Counted from the first letter of the stretch, positions 7,139 to 15,540 are shown. The stretch: DNA of 55,337 bases from an uncultured Coriobacteriaceae bacterium (GCA_902779135.1 CACZAR010000015.1:1-55337); one strand, 5' to 3'. Notes: a model not told the origin generated them from the letters alone. Numbers and translations: made by a program.

Positions 7139-8530
7139 TCATTCTTCAACAGGTTCGGGAACAGCGGGGGTGTCCTGCTCTTCCGTGTCAGAATCTTCCG
7201 ATTCCGCTGACCCGAGATAGCCATCGCTTTCTGCGCTAGCTCGATCGAGGGTGAACGACACGCGCGTGCCCTCGCCGGGAGCGCTCTCGACGTCCATGTG
7301 TGATTGGGGACCGAAATAGCCGTACATGCGGTCGCGCACGTTGCGCACGGCGATGCCCAACCCAGTTGTCGACTCGCCGTCCATCATCGTTGCGCATTGT
7401 GCTTCGGTCATGCCGACGCCGTCGTCTTCAACTGCGATGACCACGGCATCGTCTTCAATAGTGCCAATGATTGAGATCGTGAGCTTACCTTCGGCTCGCA
7501 TCGCGTGCTTCACTGCGTTTTCGACGAGAGGCTGGATCATAAACGACGGCACGAGCATGCTGTAAAGCTCCGGCTGGATATCGACGATGAGCTCAAGCCG
7601 ATCTTCGCCGAAGCGTGCAATCTCGAACGAGAGATACCGTTCGACTTGTTTAACCTCACGCTCGAGGGCGATAAGGTCGTTAGCGTCTTCGAGCGTCGAA
7701 CGGTAGAAGACGGCGAAGTCACGTAGCAGTTCGCGCGCCTTCGCGGGGTCGGTGCGGATAAGCGAGGCAATCGTGTTGATGGTGTTGAAGAGGAAGTGCG
7801 GGTTGATCTGAGCCTGCAGGGCTTTCAACTCCATGCTGGTTGCAAGTTTGGTTTGCTCTTCGAGTGCCGCTGCGGCCATTTGGGTTGAGAGCAGCTCAGC
7901 GAATCCGTGTGCAACCGATTTCTGCGTTTCGCTGATTTGGCTTGGCTTGAAATAGTAGAACTTCAGCGTCCCCATGATCTTGTTGCCGATGTAGAGCGGT
8001 TGGATGATGGCCGCGTTGATGCGCGCGGAGGACATGGGAAGCCCGATGTCGCCGGTGTTGTGTAGAATGCGCGGCTGGCCATCTTCTATCGTGTCGTGCG
8101 TGGCAGTTGTGCGAATGTGCGTACCAGCAGGATTGTTGACGGCGTTGTAGCCGGCGTAGCCAAGGATGACTTCGGTATCGGTGATGGCGACCGCCTTTGC
8201 GGGCGTGGCGGGAAGTAGTAGTTCGCAAATGTGCTGGGCAGCTTCGGGAGTCATGCCGCTTTTCATGCACTCGAGCATCTGGCTCGCAAGTCTCAGCAAG
8301 CTGTCTGACTGACGTGCCGCTTGGGTGTCGGGGTCCATTGCAAGCCAAAGCATGGCAACGAGCGTCAACGAAAAAACGATTCCAGTCGTCAACTGCAAGG
8401 CTATGAGCTCTGGATGGAAGAGCGTGAGAATGATGAGCGCAACTCCAGCGGAAATGGACACCACGCCGAGGACGCCAAGGACAACCCGGCGTGTCTGATT
8501 GAGCCTGAGCAAATCGAATCCGGGTTCCAT
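7139..8530 (-). CDS. LytS-like sensor histidine kinase
   Basis: 463 residues. Two N-terminal membrane helices (about residues 15-65) are followed by a GAF-like sensory region (about 85-210). Then comes a His_kinase domain of the LytS/YehU type with its INPHFLFNTINTI motif, whose histidine is the phosphoacceptor, and a HATPase domain with an N box (PLVENAVKHA) and G boxes (EDDGVGM, GLGIAVRNV). Such kinases usually signal to LytTR response regulators. None is encoded next to it, so its partner must lie elsewhere. The acidic C-terminal tail is unusual. It is the last gene of the operon starting at 13904, 15 bases after the TSUP gene, and has a GAGGTG start signal. Confidence 0.9.
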   Translation of the reverse strand: MEPGFDLLRLNQTRRVVLGVLGVVSISAGVALIILTLFHPELIALQLTTGIVFSLTLVAMLWLAMDPDTQAARQSDSLLRLASQMLECMKSGMTPEAAQHICELLLPATPAKAVAITDTEVILGYAGYNAVNNPAGTHIRTTATHDTIEDGQPRILHNTGDIGLPMSSARINAAIIQPLYIGNKIMGTLKFYYFKPSQISETQKSVAHGFAELLSTQMAAAALEEQTKLATSMELKALQAQINPHFLFNTINTIASLIRTDPAKARELLRDFAVFYRSTLEDANDLIALEREVKQVERYLSFEIARFGEDRLELIVDIQPELYSMLVPSFMIQPLVENAVKHAMRAEGKLTISIIGTIEDDAVVIAVEDDGVGMTEAQCATMMDGESTTGLGIAVRNVRDRMYGYFGPQSHMDVESAPGEGTRVSFTLDRASAESDGYLGSAESEDSDTEEQDTPAVPEPVEE

Positions 8531-8545
8531 AGTTCCGCACCTCGC

Positions 8546-9352
8546 CTAACCGAGCATCCCAGCTTCTTTCAACACCAAGAGTATAGCGGCAATCGTGATG
8601 AATAGTGCGAACACGAATCTGAGCGTGCGTTCGGGGACGTATCTTACCAATTTGGCGCCGATGATTGCACCAGGAATGGTACCGCATGCCATTGCGATGC
8701 CGGCGAGGTATTCGACATTGCCGAGGACGCATTGCATCACTGTTGCGGGAAAGGCGAGTATCATGACGGCGATCAGAGAGGTTCCCGATGTCAGCTTCAT
8801 GGGCATGTCGAGCATTGCGACCATCAGCGGTACCATTATGAATCCACCGCCGAGCCCTACATATCCTGACGCGACCCCTGCCAACATGCCGATGCCCGCC
8901 GCAGCCAGAAGCTTCTTGGAGCTGAGCGCAGGAGGCTTAGGAACAGGCGCATTGGCGCCAGCGCTCCCAATCGATTGCTTGGGAGCCTTCAACGCTTTGC
9001 GAAACATCGTGATTCCCGAATAGGTGATGACGGCTGCTGCTGCCAGCATGACGAGCCAACCAGGAGACAGTTGGGCAAGCCACACGCCGAGCCACGAGGT
9101 GCAAGCGCCTCCGACGCCGAGGGCTATTCCGAGTTTTGGGACGCATGTCTTGGCGCGTGCATGCGAGATGGCTCCCGACACTGACGTGGGAATGATGGTG
9201 AACAGAGAAGTGGCAGTCGAGCCGACGGCGCTCATGCCGAAGACGAGCCTGAAGAGGGGAACCATAACCATTCCGCCCCCGATGCCAAGCATGCCCGAGA
9301 AGAGGCCGATAACGATACCGATGAGCGCCATGATGGCAAACGTGCCGACCAT
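8546..9352 (-). CDS. TSUP-family (TauE/SafE) membrane permease
   Basis: 268 residues with about eight hydrophobic helices and two related halves, each with a glycine-rich repeat (GMLGIGGGMVMVPL near residue 20 and GYVGLGGGFIMVPL near residue 165). This double motif defines the TauE/SafE (TSUP) family, which moves sulfite, sulfonates and related organic anions across the membrane. The substrate cannot be told from sequence. It starts 2 bases after the rsgA stop codon and so is translationally close-coupled to it, and is followed by the kinase gene. Confidence 0.92.
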   Translation of the reverse strand: MVGTFAIMALIGIVIGLFSGMLGIGGGMVMVPLFRLVFGMSAVGSTATSLFTIIPTSVSGAISHARAKTCVPKLGIALGVGGACTSWLGVWLAQLSPGWLVMLAAAAVITYSGITMFRKALKAPKQSIGSAGANAPVPKPPALSSKKLLAAAGIGMLAGVASGYVGLGGGFIMVPLMVAMLDMPMKLTSGTSLIAVMILAFPATVMQCVLGNVEYLAGIAMACGTIPGAIIGAKLVRYVPERTLRFVFALFITIAAILLVLKEAGMLG

Positions 9353-9354
9353 CG

Positions 9355-10338
9355 CTAACGCCCCTTCCTCTTTTGCCGCTTGCGGTCTGATGCCTTCTCA
9401 CCGCGCATATGCCGCGCTTCGTCGCGTCGCTTGCGCGTCGTTTCCACCTCCGCCACCAGCGAGCGATACGAGTCCAATCGTGCTTGTGCGAGCTCGCCAG
9501 ACTCGACAGCTGCGAGCACGGCGCAGCCTGGCTCGTCGGTATGCTTGCAATCGCGGAAGCGACACTGCTCTGCCAGCTCGGCAACGTCGGTGAACGCGAC
9601 ATCGATGCCCGTGTCGGAATCCCATAGGCCAAGCCCTCGAATGCCGGGCATATCGACAACGCGCCCTGCGTCGGGTATTTCAACCATCACCCGATCGACC
9701 GTCGTGTGCCTGCCCTTCCCGTCGCTTGCACGCACGTCGCCGATGCTTTGAACGTCAGCTCCTGCAAGCAAGTTGACCAAGCTCGACTTGCCCACGCCGC
9801 TTTTGCCGATAAGTACGGCAACTTCGCCTTTCGGCACGAGAGCGCGCACGCATGCAATGGACTCCTCGTCACCCACCGACATGACAACGACCGGTACGTC
9901 GCGACCAGCGAGGTCAGCAGCGCTTTTCCGAACTGCTTCTGCTTCGTCGGGGCTTGAGGCCAGGTCGGCTTTTGTCAGCACGATGGCCACGCGTGCTCCC
10001 GTTTCGTGGGCCAACACGAGTTCGCGCTCAAGCCGTTTGATGTTGAGATTCACGATGGGTTCGGCAATGATTACGGAATCGAAGTTTGCGGCGAGCACCT
10101 GCGCGGTCGTGCGCTCGGCTGGGTCTTTGCGCACAAACGCGGTCGTGCGCGGCTCAATTGCCTCGATAATGCCCTTGTCATGCTCTTCGGGAAGGGAAAC
10201 ATCGACCACATCGCCGATCACTGCGCGCACTTTTTCGCCCTTCACGAGGGCCGTTGCATGCTCGCAGCGCAGTTCCGAACCATCTTCGAGTTGAACGAGG
10301 GGAAAGCCTCGGTCGAGCTTGATGACGGTGCCCCTCAT
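9355..10338 (-). CDS. rsgA: ribosome small-subunit-dependent GTPase RsgA
   Basis: 327 residues with an N-terminal OB-fold (about 1-70), a circularly permuted GTPase domain in the order G4 (TKAD, near residue 125), G1 (GKSGVGKSSL, near 180) and G3 (DMPG), and a C-terminal zinc knuckle (CRFRDCKHTDEPGC). RsgA acts late in 30S maturation. The C terminus is very basic. It starts 8 bases after the upstream gene and ends 2 bases before the TSUP gene, inside the long minus-strand operon. Confidence 0.96.
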   Translation of the reverse strand: MRGTVIKLDRGFPLVQLEDGSELRCEHATALVKGEKVRAVIGDVVDVSLPEEHDKGIIEAIEPRTTAFVRKDPAERTTAQVLAANFDSVIIAEPIVNLNIKRLERELVLAHETGARVAIVLTKADLASSPDEAEAVRKSAADLAGRDVPVVVMSVGDEESIACVRALVPKGEVAVLIGKSGVGKSSLVNLLAGADVQSIGDVRASDGKGRHTTVDRVMVEIPDAGRVVDMPGIRGLGLWDSDTGIDVAFTDVAELAEQCRFRDCKHTDEPGCAVLAAVESGELAQARLDSYRSLVAEVETTRKRRDEARHMRGEKASDRKRQKRKGR

Positions 10339-10346
10339 ACCGCAGC

Positions 10347-10988
10347 CTAGCGCATTCGCTCGCGGGCGAAATAGAAAGCAGCCATGAGTGCCGCTCCGGC
10401 AAGGATTAGGAAAAACCCGAGCCCGAAGTTGCTCAAGTTCAGCGTGTCAGGATGCTCGACGCCGCGTGCCGTCACGCCGACATTTGTTGCATGAACATCG
10501 ATGAGACCTTCGTGTTCAGGGCATGCCTGGTTGAAGTTGCCGCGAATTTGAAGCGTCGTACCTGTGACCCCGTAACGTCCAAAATGATCGATTTGAGCTG
10601 CTTGCTCGACAGTCATGTAAACCGAAATGTTGGCATCGCTGCCATCCGCCATAGATTCGACGGTTACCCAGCAGTGTTTTCCGCTTGCATCGTCGAGCAC
10701 GCGATCGCCAATGGCTTCACCGACAAATTGGACAATGCGTCCGTCGTGGAGTGATGTCTCGGCGAGGATATCCTCGATTGTCGTGTCGTAGATGAATGAG
10801 TTGTCGGCGCGCTGCGTCGGGTCGACGATGTTTTCAGGGTTTGTATCGACGCTTGTGGCAGGTTCTGCCGTAGCGCTCGCGCTGCTGCTGGAAGACATGT
10901 CGTCTTCTGCGAAAGCGGAGGCAGGGAAGGCGAACGCCAACGCGAGCGCGAGCATCAACGCGAATATCTTGAAGAGACGTTCGTTCAC
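10347..10988 (-). CDS. membrane-anchored extracytoplasmic protein, OB-fold-like
   Basis: 213 residues. A signal peptide (about 1-27, ending ASAFA) precedes a Ser/Ala/Thr-rich linker. A compact beta-rich domain follows (about 60-170; segments GRIVQFVGEAIGD, CWVTVES and LQIRGNFNQACPEHEGLIDVHA) that resembles an OB fold. A single C-terminal membrane helix ends in RERMR. It would be held on the outer face of the membrane. Its ATG overlaps the trkH stop codon by 4 bases, so the two are translationally coupled, suggesting a role linked to the potassium transporter. I do not recognise the family and the OB-fold reading is tentative. Confidence 0.85.
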   Translation of the reverse strand: MNERLFKIFALMLALALAFAFPASAFAEDDMSSSSSASATAEPATSVDTNPENIVDPTQRADNSFIYDTTIEDILAETSLHDGRIVQFVGEAIGDRVLDDASGKHCWVTVESMADGSDANISVYMTVEQAAQIDHFGRYGVTGTTLQIRGNFNQACPEHEGLIDVHATNVGVTARGVEHPDTLNLSNFGLGFFLILAGAALMAAFYFARERMR

Positions 10989-12541
10989 GAGCGGCGTTTC
11001 CTCTCCTCATTGCGGGCATGCATTGTGCCAACCAAGTCCGAAGGCATGACCGAGGTGACGATTTGGATGAGCAGCGCAAGCAGCGTCACGAACTCGAGAC
11101 GTCCTGCCCACATTTCGAACAGGTAGAAGAGCTCGAGTGGCCATGCCATGCCAGGCGCAACGATGCCGGATGTGATGCCGCCATTCGAGGCCATCGCGAC
11201 CGACTCGAAGATTGCCTGTGAAGCTTCGAAGCCGCTTGCAATGCCTGCCAGTGCACCGATGACGTATGTCACGCCGTACAGAATGAGAACGGTCGTGGCT
11301 TCGCGAACGATGTCGGGTGTCACAGGCCTGCGCCCGATGTGGTTGTACGACGTGACGATACGCGCCGTGTCGGGGGCAAGCGTCTCCTTGAGCGTGGCGA
11401 CGATCGATTTCGAAAGGATTGCGATGCGGTTGATCTTGATGCCGCCGGCAGTCGAGCCAGACGATGCACCCATGGCCATCAAGATGGCCAGTACGAGAAA
11501 CGCGCCCGACGAGAACCCTCCGGCGGCCAACTGTGACGTGGTGACGTTTTGGAAGCCGGTCGTCGTCAACGCCGCAAACACCATGAACAAGCCGCGCCGT
11601 TCGATGTTGGGCAGATTCGAGAACAAGCGGCTTCCGGAAAGCGATGCTGCGAGGACGATTACGATGAGGACGATCCAAGCAATGAGATACCTCACTTCGG
11701 TATCCTCGAAAACCGCCTTCACGCGGCCACGAATAACCTCGGCGTGCAGCGTGAAGTTGATAGACCCGAGCAGCATCACGATGACGAGAATAAATTCGAT
11801 GGATATCGAGTGGTAATACATAATGTTCTGGCTCATCGGAACGAAGCCCGCAGTCATGAATGCCGAAATCGAAACCCAAAACGATTGCAGGAACGCGCGG
11901 GCGGGCTCGATGCCGATGGTCATGCTGATGCAGCCTACAGATATCGTAGAAATCGCGATGAATGTGATACAGATGCGGCCGATGAACTGCGTGGTTTGCA
12001 CGACGTTGGGCACGACGTGCTCGCTGCGGCCTTCGGATGTGAACAGCGATGCGCCGCCGCCCTTGCCAAACAAACCAAAGGACAAACCGACGACGACCAA
12101 ACCCAAGCCGCCCATCAGGTGCATCATGAAACGCCACATGTTGTCTGAGTACGAGAGATGATCGAGATCTTGGACGACCGATGCACCGGTTGTCGTTAGG
12201 CCCGAAACGGCTTCGAACAACGAGTCGAGGTAGCTTGCGTAATGGCCCGACCAATACAGCGGCAGTGCGGCGAAAAACGCCAACACGAGCCAAGAGAGAC
12301 CTGTGATAGCGAACGCTTGCTGCCTGCTCAAGCGCCCCGGCTGGATGCGCAGGAAGCGCAGCGCCGAGCCAGCAATGAGAAAGATGCCGATGGTGAGGAA
12401 ATAGCGTTCAGTCGCTTGCCATTCTCCGAAGATAATAGACGTGAGCAGCGGCACTGCCAGACCGATCGTCGTGAACAGGATGAGCACGCCAAGGTAGTGG
12501 CCGATGACGCGCAGGTCGTAGAGTGACAATCGCTGCCACAT
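10985..12541 (-). CDS. trkH: TrkH/KtrB-type potassium uptake channel subunit
   Basis: 518 residues with about ten membrane helices and the four pore-loop repeats of the superfamily of K+ transporters, whose selectivity filters are visible as TTTGAS, TAGFVP, TTTGFQ and SNGGIT. The SSGSTAGGIK segment is typical of TrkH. TrkH normally works with a cytosolic TrkA/KtrA regulator, which is not in this window. It is preceded by a 49-residue membrane protein after only 3 bases and overlaps the next gene by 4 bases. Confidence 0.95.
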   Translation of the reverse strand: MWQRLSLYDLRVIGHYLGVLILFTTIGLAVPLLTSIIFGEWQATERYFLTIGIFLIAGSALRFLRIQPGRLSRQQAFAITGLSWLVLAFFAALPLYWSGHYASYLDSLFEAVSGLTTTGASVVQDLDHLSYSDNMWRFMMHLMGGLGLVVVGLSFGLFGKGGGASLFTSEGRSEHVVPNVVQTTQFIGRICITFIAISTISVGCISMTIGIEPARAFLQSFWVSISAFMTAGFVPMSQNIMYYHSISIEFILVIVMLLGSINFTLHAEVIRGRVKAVFEDTEVRYLIAWIVLIVIVLAASLSGSRLFSNLPNIERRGLFMVFAALTTTGFQNVTTSQLAAGGFSSGAFLVLAILMAMGASSGSTAGGIKINRIAILSKSIVATLKETLAPDTARIVTSYNHIGRRPVTPDIVREATTVLILYGVTYVIGALAGIASGFEASQAIFESVAMASNGGITSGIVAPGMAWPLELFYLFEMWAGRLEFVTLLALLIQIVTSVMPSDLVGTMHARNEERKRRS

Positions 12542-12544
12542 GGT

Positions 12545-12694
12545 TTATGCCGCTCCCACTCCGACGATGAAACGCACGATGGCAACAATCACGACGAGCG
12601 CCAGCAGGAAGCATACGATGGCGAGCACAAGCGTGCTATACCCGATGATTGCATCAGGTGCCATGTCGATCCAGCTGTCGCGGTCTTTTCTCAT
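12545..12694 (-). CDS. small membrane protein in front of trkH
   Basis: 49 residues: a charged cytosolic start (MRKDRDSWIDMAPD), one long hydrophobic helix (about residues 16-48), and no recognisable domain. The start at 12694 follows a GAGGAG site that overlaps the stop codon of the deacetylase gene, and the stop lies 3 bases before the trkH ATG, so placement in the operon is tight. Its position recalls small single-helix subunits such as KdpF of potassium pumps, but no sequence relation is claimed. It is shorter than most automatic gene cut-offs. Confidence 0.75.
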   Translation of the reverse strand: MRKDRDSWIDMAPDAIIGYSTLVLAIVCFLLALVVIVAIVRFIVGVGAA

Positions 12695-12704
12695 TTGGGT
12701 AATT

Positions 12705-13904
12705 TTACTCCTCTTCTGCTTTCAGTTCTGGGTAGACGAGCATATCGTCTATGGTCACGAACTTGTACCCCCATCGCTTGAGCCAGGGAAGAGCTTTTCT
12801 CAAAGCTTCGATGGTCTGTTCGCTGTTGGCTGAGTCGTGACACAAGATGATGTCGCCAGGCTCGGCGTTGACGATCGTTTCGAAAATGACATCGGAGCCA
12901 GGGGAGAGCCAGTCGCCCGTGTCGATCGTCCAGCCAATCTCGGCGTCGATGTAGGGCGCAACGTTCAACACGGCGTCGTCATTCATCGTGCCACCCGGCA
13001 GCCTGACGCAATGGCTTGGCTCAACGCCAGTCACATTCGAAATAGCCTGGTAGCCGAGGTTGATTTCGTCGATTTGGTCCTGTGCCGCAAGCGAAGAGAA
13101 GTTGAACGAACTGACGGACTGGCCGAACGTGTACGTATGCGTGCACAGTTGATGCCCCTCGTCGTAGGCTCGCTTCACCAGAGCCGCATCCTCTTCCGTC
13201 ATGATTTCCGACCCGACTATGAAAAACGTTGCCTTGGCGTCGTTTTCTGCAAGGATGTCGAGTATTTCGGCAGTGCATTCGGGTGATGGGCCATCGTCGA
13301 ATGTCAAGGCGATGACCTTGTCGTCGCCGACGTCGGGGTTGTAGCACCATCGCACGAGGTCGGTTTCTTCTTTTTGAAGCTTGCGCACCTGTTCGCCAGA
13401 AAGCATCCCTGTGCGTGTCTCCATCGTACCCTCTTCGCCGGGGATGAAGATATGCAAGGCTCCAAGTCCGCCGGTGACAGCGGAGAAGGGGATGGGCTCG
13501 TATTCGCTCTCGTAGTCTTCCACGACGTCTTTGCCGTCGGTGATCGTTATTTCGTCGCCGTTATGCAGCTTCATGTCAGGATCGACTGTTTCGATGCCGT
13601 TCACAGTTGCATAGAACGGGTCGCCGCCGTGTTTTTCAAGAATTTGCCCGCGTAGGGAAATGAGGTCGCCGGAATTGATGGGCAGTCCGCTCTCCTTGAT
13701 GGCGGTTTGCATGGTTTTGGCGCCATGAAGCGTGTATTCGGTGCCGTTGACAGTCACGTTGATGGTCGCGGCGGTCGAGCACAGCTGCGCTGCAAACACA
13801 ATCGCGGCGATGAGGGCTAGGGCAACGAGCGCTTTCCATACGGGAAACGGCTTCGGTGCTTCATGTGTGGCGCGGTTCGAGCCTTTGTTTGAACGTTCCG
13901 TCAT
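12705..13904 (-). CDS. polysaccharide deacetylase (NodB) family protein with an altered metal site
   Basis: 399 residues. A membrane helix (about 23-45) is followed by a DUF348-like beta domain (about 48-125) and a NodB deacetylase domain (about 195-395) that begins with the TFDDGP motif. In active family members the second motif is HSxxHP; here it reads HTYTFGQ, so the first histidine is present and the second metal-binding histidine is replaced by Phe. The third motif (normally RxPY/G) reads RLPGG, and the fourth ends in LCHD. Enzyme activity may therefore be lost or changed. It is the first gene of the operon running to 7139. The start at 13904 has no ribosome-binding site but sits 6 bases after a perfect -10 box. 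Confidence 0.88.
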   Translation of the reverse strand: MTERSNKGSNRATHEAPKPFPVWKALVALALIAAIVFAAQLCSTAATINVTVNGTEYTLHGAKTMQTAIKESGLPINSGDLISLRGQILEKHGGDPFYATVNGIETVDPDMKLHNGDEITITDGKDVVEDYESEYEPIPFSAVTGGLGALHIFIPGEEGTMETRTGMLSGEQVRKLQKEETDLVRWCYNPDVGDDKVIALTFDDGPSPECTAEILDILAENDAKATFFIVGSEIMTEEDAALVKRAYDEGHQLCTHTYTFGQSVSSFNFSSLAAQDQIDEINLGYQAISNVTGVEPSHCVRLPGGTMNDDAVLNVAPYIDAEIGWTIDTGDWLSPGSDVIFETIVNAEPGDIILCHDSANSEQTIEALRKALPWLKRWGYKFVTIDDMLVYPELKAEEE

Positions 13905-13910
13905 GCGTCT

Positions 13911-13916
13911 ATTATA
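13911..13916 (-). promoter_or_regulatory. -10 box of a leaderless promoter for the deacetylase-trkH-rsgA operon
   Basis: TATAAT on the minus strand ends 6 bases before the ATG at 13904, so transcription should begin at or within a base or two of the start codon. No ribosome-binding site is present. A -35 box is not clear. Confidence 0.7.
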
Positions 13917-13980
13917 ACGGTGTCTTTTTTTCCGAAAGCGCTATCATATAAAGGTTACTAAAACGACCGAAAGGAACAAA

Positions 13981-15144
13981 ATGCCCCGCATTCATTGCCT
14001 AAACAACATTTCCAAGAAGGGCACCGATCGCTTGCCCGAGGGCTACGAGCTCACCGATGAGCTCGCAAACGCCAATGGCGTGCTCGTTCGCAGCGCCCAA
14101 ATGCATGACACCGCTTTCCCCGAAAGCCTCCTCGCCATCGCACGCGCTGGTGCCGGCGTCAACAACATTCCGCTCGACCGTTGCGCTGAAGAGGGCATCG
14201 TCGTGTTCAACACCCCCGGTGCCAATGCAAATGCCGTGAAGGAGCTCGTCCTCTGCGGTATGCTGCTTGCCAGCCGCGGCATCGTCGACGGTGTCGTGTG
14301 GTGCCGCGAGAACGCCGACGACGAGAACATCGCCAAGTCGGTCGAGAAGGCCAAGAAGGCATTCGCTGGTCGCGAGATCCTCGGCAAGAAGCTCGGCGTC
14401 ATCGGCCTGGGTGCCATCGGCGCGCTCGTCGCCAATGCAGCCATCGAGCTCGGCATGGAAGTTTACGGCTACGATCCCTACGTGTCGGTCGACGCCGCGT
14501 GGCGCCTCTCGAACGCCGTCAAACACGTGACGAATCTCGACGACATCTGCTCCGAGTGCGACTACATCACCATCCACGTGCCTGCCATGGATTCGACCAA
14601 GGGCATGATTGGCGAGCACGAGATCGAGCTCATGAAGAGCGACGCCGTCTTCCTGAACTTCTCGCGCAACACGCTCGTCGACGAAAGCGCGATGGTGCGT
14701 GCGCTTGAGGCTGACCAGCTGGGTCGTTACGTGACCGACTTCGCCAATCCGACCATCATGGGTGCGAAGAACACCATCATCTTGCCGCACCTGGGCGCAT
14801 CGACCGCTGAGGCCGAGGAGAACTGCGCTGTCATGGCCGTCAACCAGCTCGTCGACTTCATCGACAACGGCAACATTGTCAACTCGGTGAACTTCCCGGC
14901 TTGCTCGCTCGGAGCGCTTCGCCCCGTTGGCCAGCGCATCACGCTCATCCATCGCAATACCCCTGGCGTGATCAACGGCGTGACCGACGCCATCGCACAG
15001 CATGGTCATAACCTTGCGAACATCGTCAGCAAGGCTCGCGGTGATTTTGCTTACACGATTATCGACATCGATGACGAGGTGGGCGAGGACGCCCTCGAGA
15101 AGCTGAGCGCTCGCGAAGGCATCGTGAGGGTTCGTATCCTCTAA
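13981..15144 (+). CDS. serA: D-3-phosphoglycerate dehydrogenase
   Basis: 387 residues. It catalyses the first step of serine synthesis, 3-phosphoglycerate to phosphohydroxypyruvate with NAD. The substrate-binding half contains RAGAGVNNI; the NAD-binding domain has the GLGAIG fingerprint (about residue 140). Catalytic Arg, Glu and His lie in NFSRNTLVD, the segment that follows it, and LPHLGAST. A C-terminal ACT-type regulatory domain (about 318-387) is present. The start follows GAAAGGA. It is a single-gene unit divergent from the deacetylase operon and ends in a strong terminator. Confidence 0.95.
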   Translation: MPRIHCLNNISKKGTDRLPEGYELTDELANANGVLVRSAQMHDTAFPESLLAIARAGAGVNNIPLDRCAEEGIVVFNTPGANANAVKELVLCGMLLASRGIVDGVVWCRENADDENIAKSVEKAKKAFAGREILGKKLGVIGLGAIGALVANAAIELGMEVYGYDPYVSVDAAWRLSNAVKHVTNLDDICSECDYITIHVPAMDSTKGMIGEHEIELMKSDAVFLNFSRNTLVDESAMVRALEADQLGRYVTDFANPTIMGAKNTIILPHLGASTAEAEENCAVMAVNQLVDFIDNGNIVNSVNFPACSLGALRPVGQRITLIHRNTPGVINGVTDAIAQHGHNLANIVSKARGDFAYTIIDIDDEVGEDALEKLSAREGIVRVRIL

Positions 15145-15170
15145 AAAGGCTGCATAGACTAGAAAAGCGA

Positions 15171-15200
15171 CAGGCACCGGAAACGGTGCCTGTTTGTTTT
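15171..15200 (+). terminator. intrinsic terminator of serA
   Basis: A nine-pair stem (CAGGCACCG with CGGTGCCTG), GAAA loop, then TTTGTTTT. Confidence 0.92.
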
Positions 15201-15201
15201 C

Positions 15202-15222
15202 TTGGAGCGGGTGACGGGACTC
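15202..15222 (-). repeat. duplicated 3' end of tRNA-Gly
   Basis: This 21-base stretch is identical to 15393-15413, the 3' acceptor and T-arm end of the tRNA-Gly gene including CCA. Only the 3' part is present, so it is not a functional tRNA. It could be a scar of an element that integrated into the tRNA end, or one edge of a tRNA-derived repeat. Confidence 0.7.
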
Positions 15223-15350
15223 CGGCTTTCGCTTCGCGAAATCCAGCGTCCTCGCGCTTGCGCGCTCGGACCGTCGGCCTACAAACGCGCCACTGGCGCG
15301 TTTGCTTAACGGCCTCCCACCTCATCGGTTCGAGTCCCTGGTCCCTGATA
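15223..15350. repeat. structured tRNA-like repeat between serA and tRNA-Gly
   Basis: This stretch is unusually rich in short palindromes: TTTCGC-TTC-GCGAAA, GCGC-TT-GCGC, and a nine-pair hairpin AAACGCGCC-ACT-GGCGCGTTT (15283-15303). It ends in a T-arm-like sequence GGTTCGAGTCCCTGG (15327-15341) on the plus strand. Together with the tRNA-Gly fragment on its left, both ends look like tRNA T-arms in opposite orientation. No protein is likely here. Confidence 0.5.
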
Positions 15351-15354
15351 AAAC

Positions 15355-15382
15355 ACAACGCCCACCCGTAGGTGGACGTTGT
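15355..15382 (-). terminator. terminator of tRNA-Gly
   Basis: On the minus strand ACAACG-CCACC type stem halves pair around a four-base loop with one internal mismatch. The hairpin is followed by GTTTTATC. It lies 11 bases downstream of the tRNA-Gly 3' end. Confidence 0.65.
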
Positions 15383-15393
15383 TGTAAATCTAT

Positions 15394-15468
15394 TGGAGCG
15401 GGTGACGGGACTCGAACCCGCGAATGCGAGCTTGGGAAGCTCGTGCCTTACCACTTGGCGACACCCGC
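15394..15468 (-). tRNA. tRNA-Gly (anticodon CCC)
   Basis: A seven-pair acceptor stem (GCGGGTG with CACCCGC), discriminator T, encoded CCA, T-arm GGGTTCGAGTCCC, and anticodon stem CGAGC/GCTCG around the loop TTCCCAA. It reads GGG codons. Confidence 0.95.
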
Positions 15469-15540
15469 AATAGCAATTGGCAATGATAGCGTTCTTTTCT
15501 GGTTGATGCACGGATATGTGACGAATTGTGAAAATATTCC

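Noticed and set aside
15202-15413. An integrated mobile element at tRNA-Gly
   Set aside because: There is no integrase or any cargo gene between the repeats; at most a scar or a small repeat remains.
15059-15511. Frames with GAGDGTRTRE-like translations around tRNA-Gly
   Set aside because: These are translations of tRNA sequence, a known source of false proteins.
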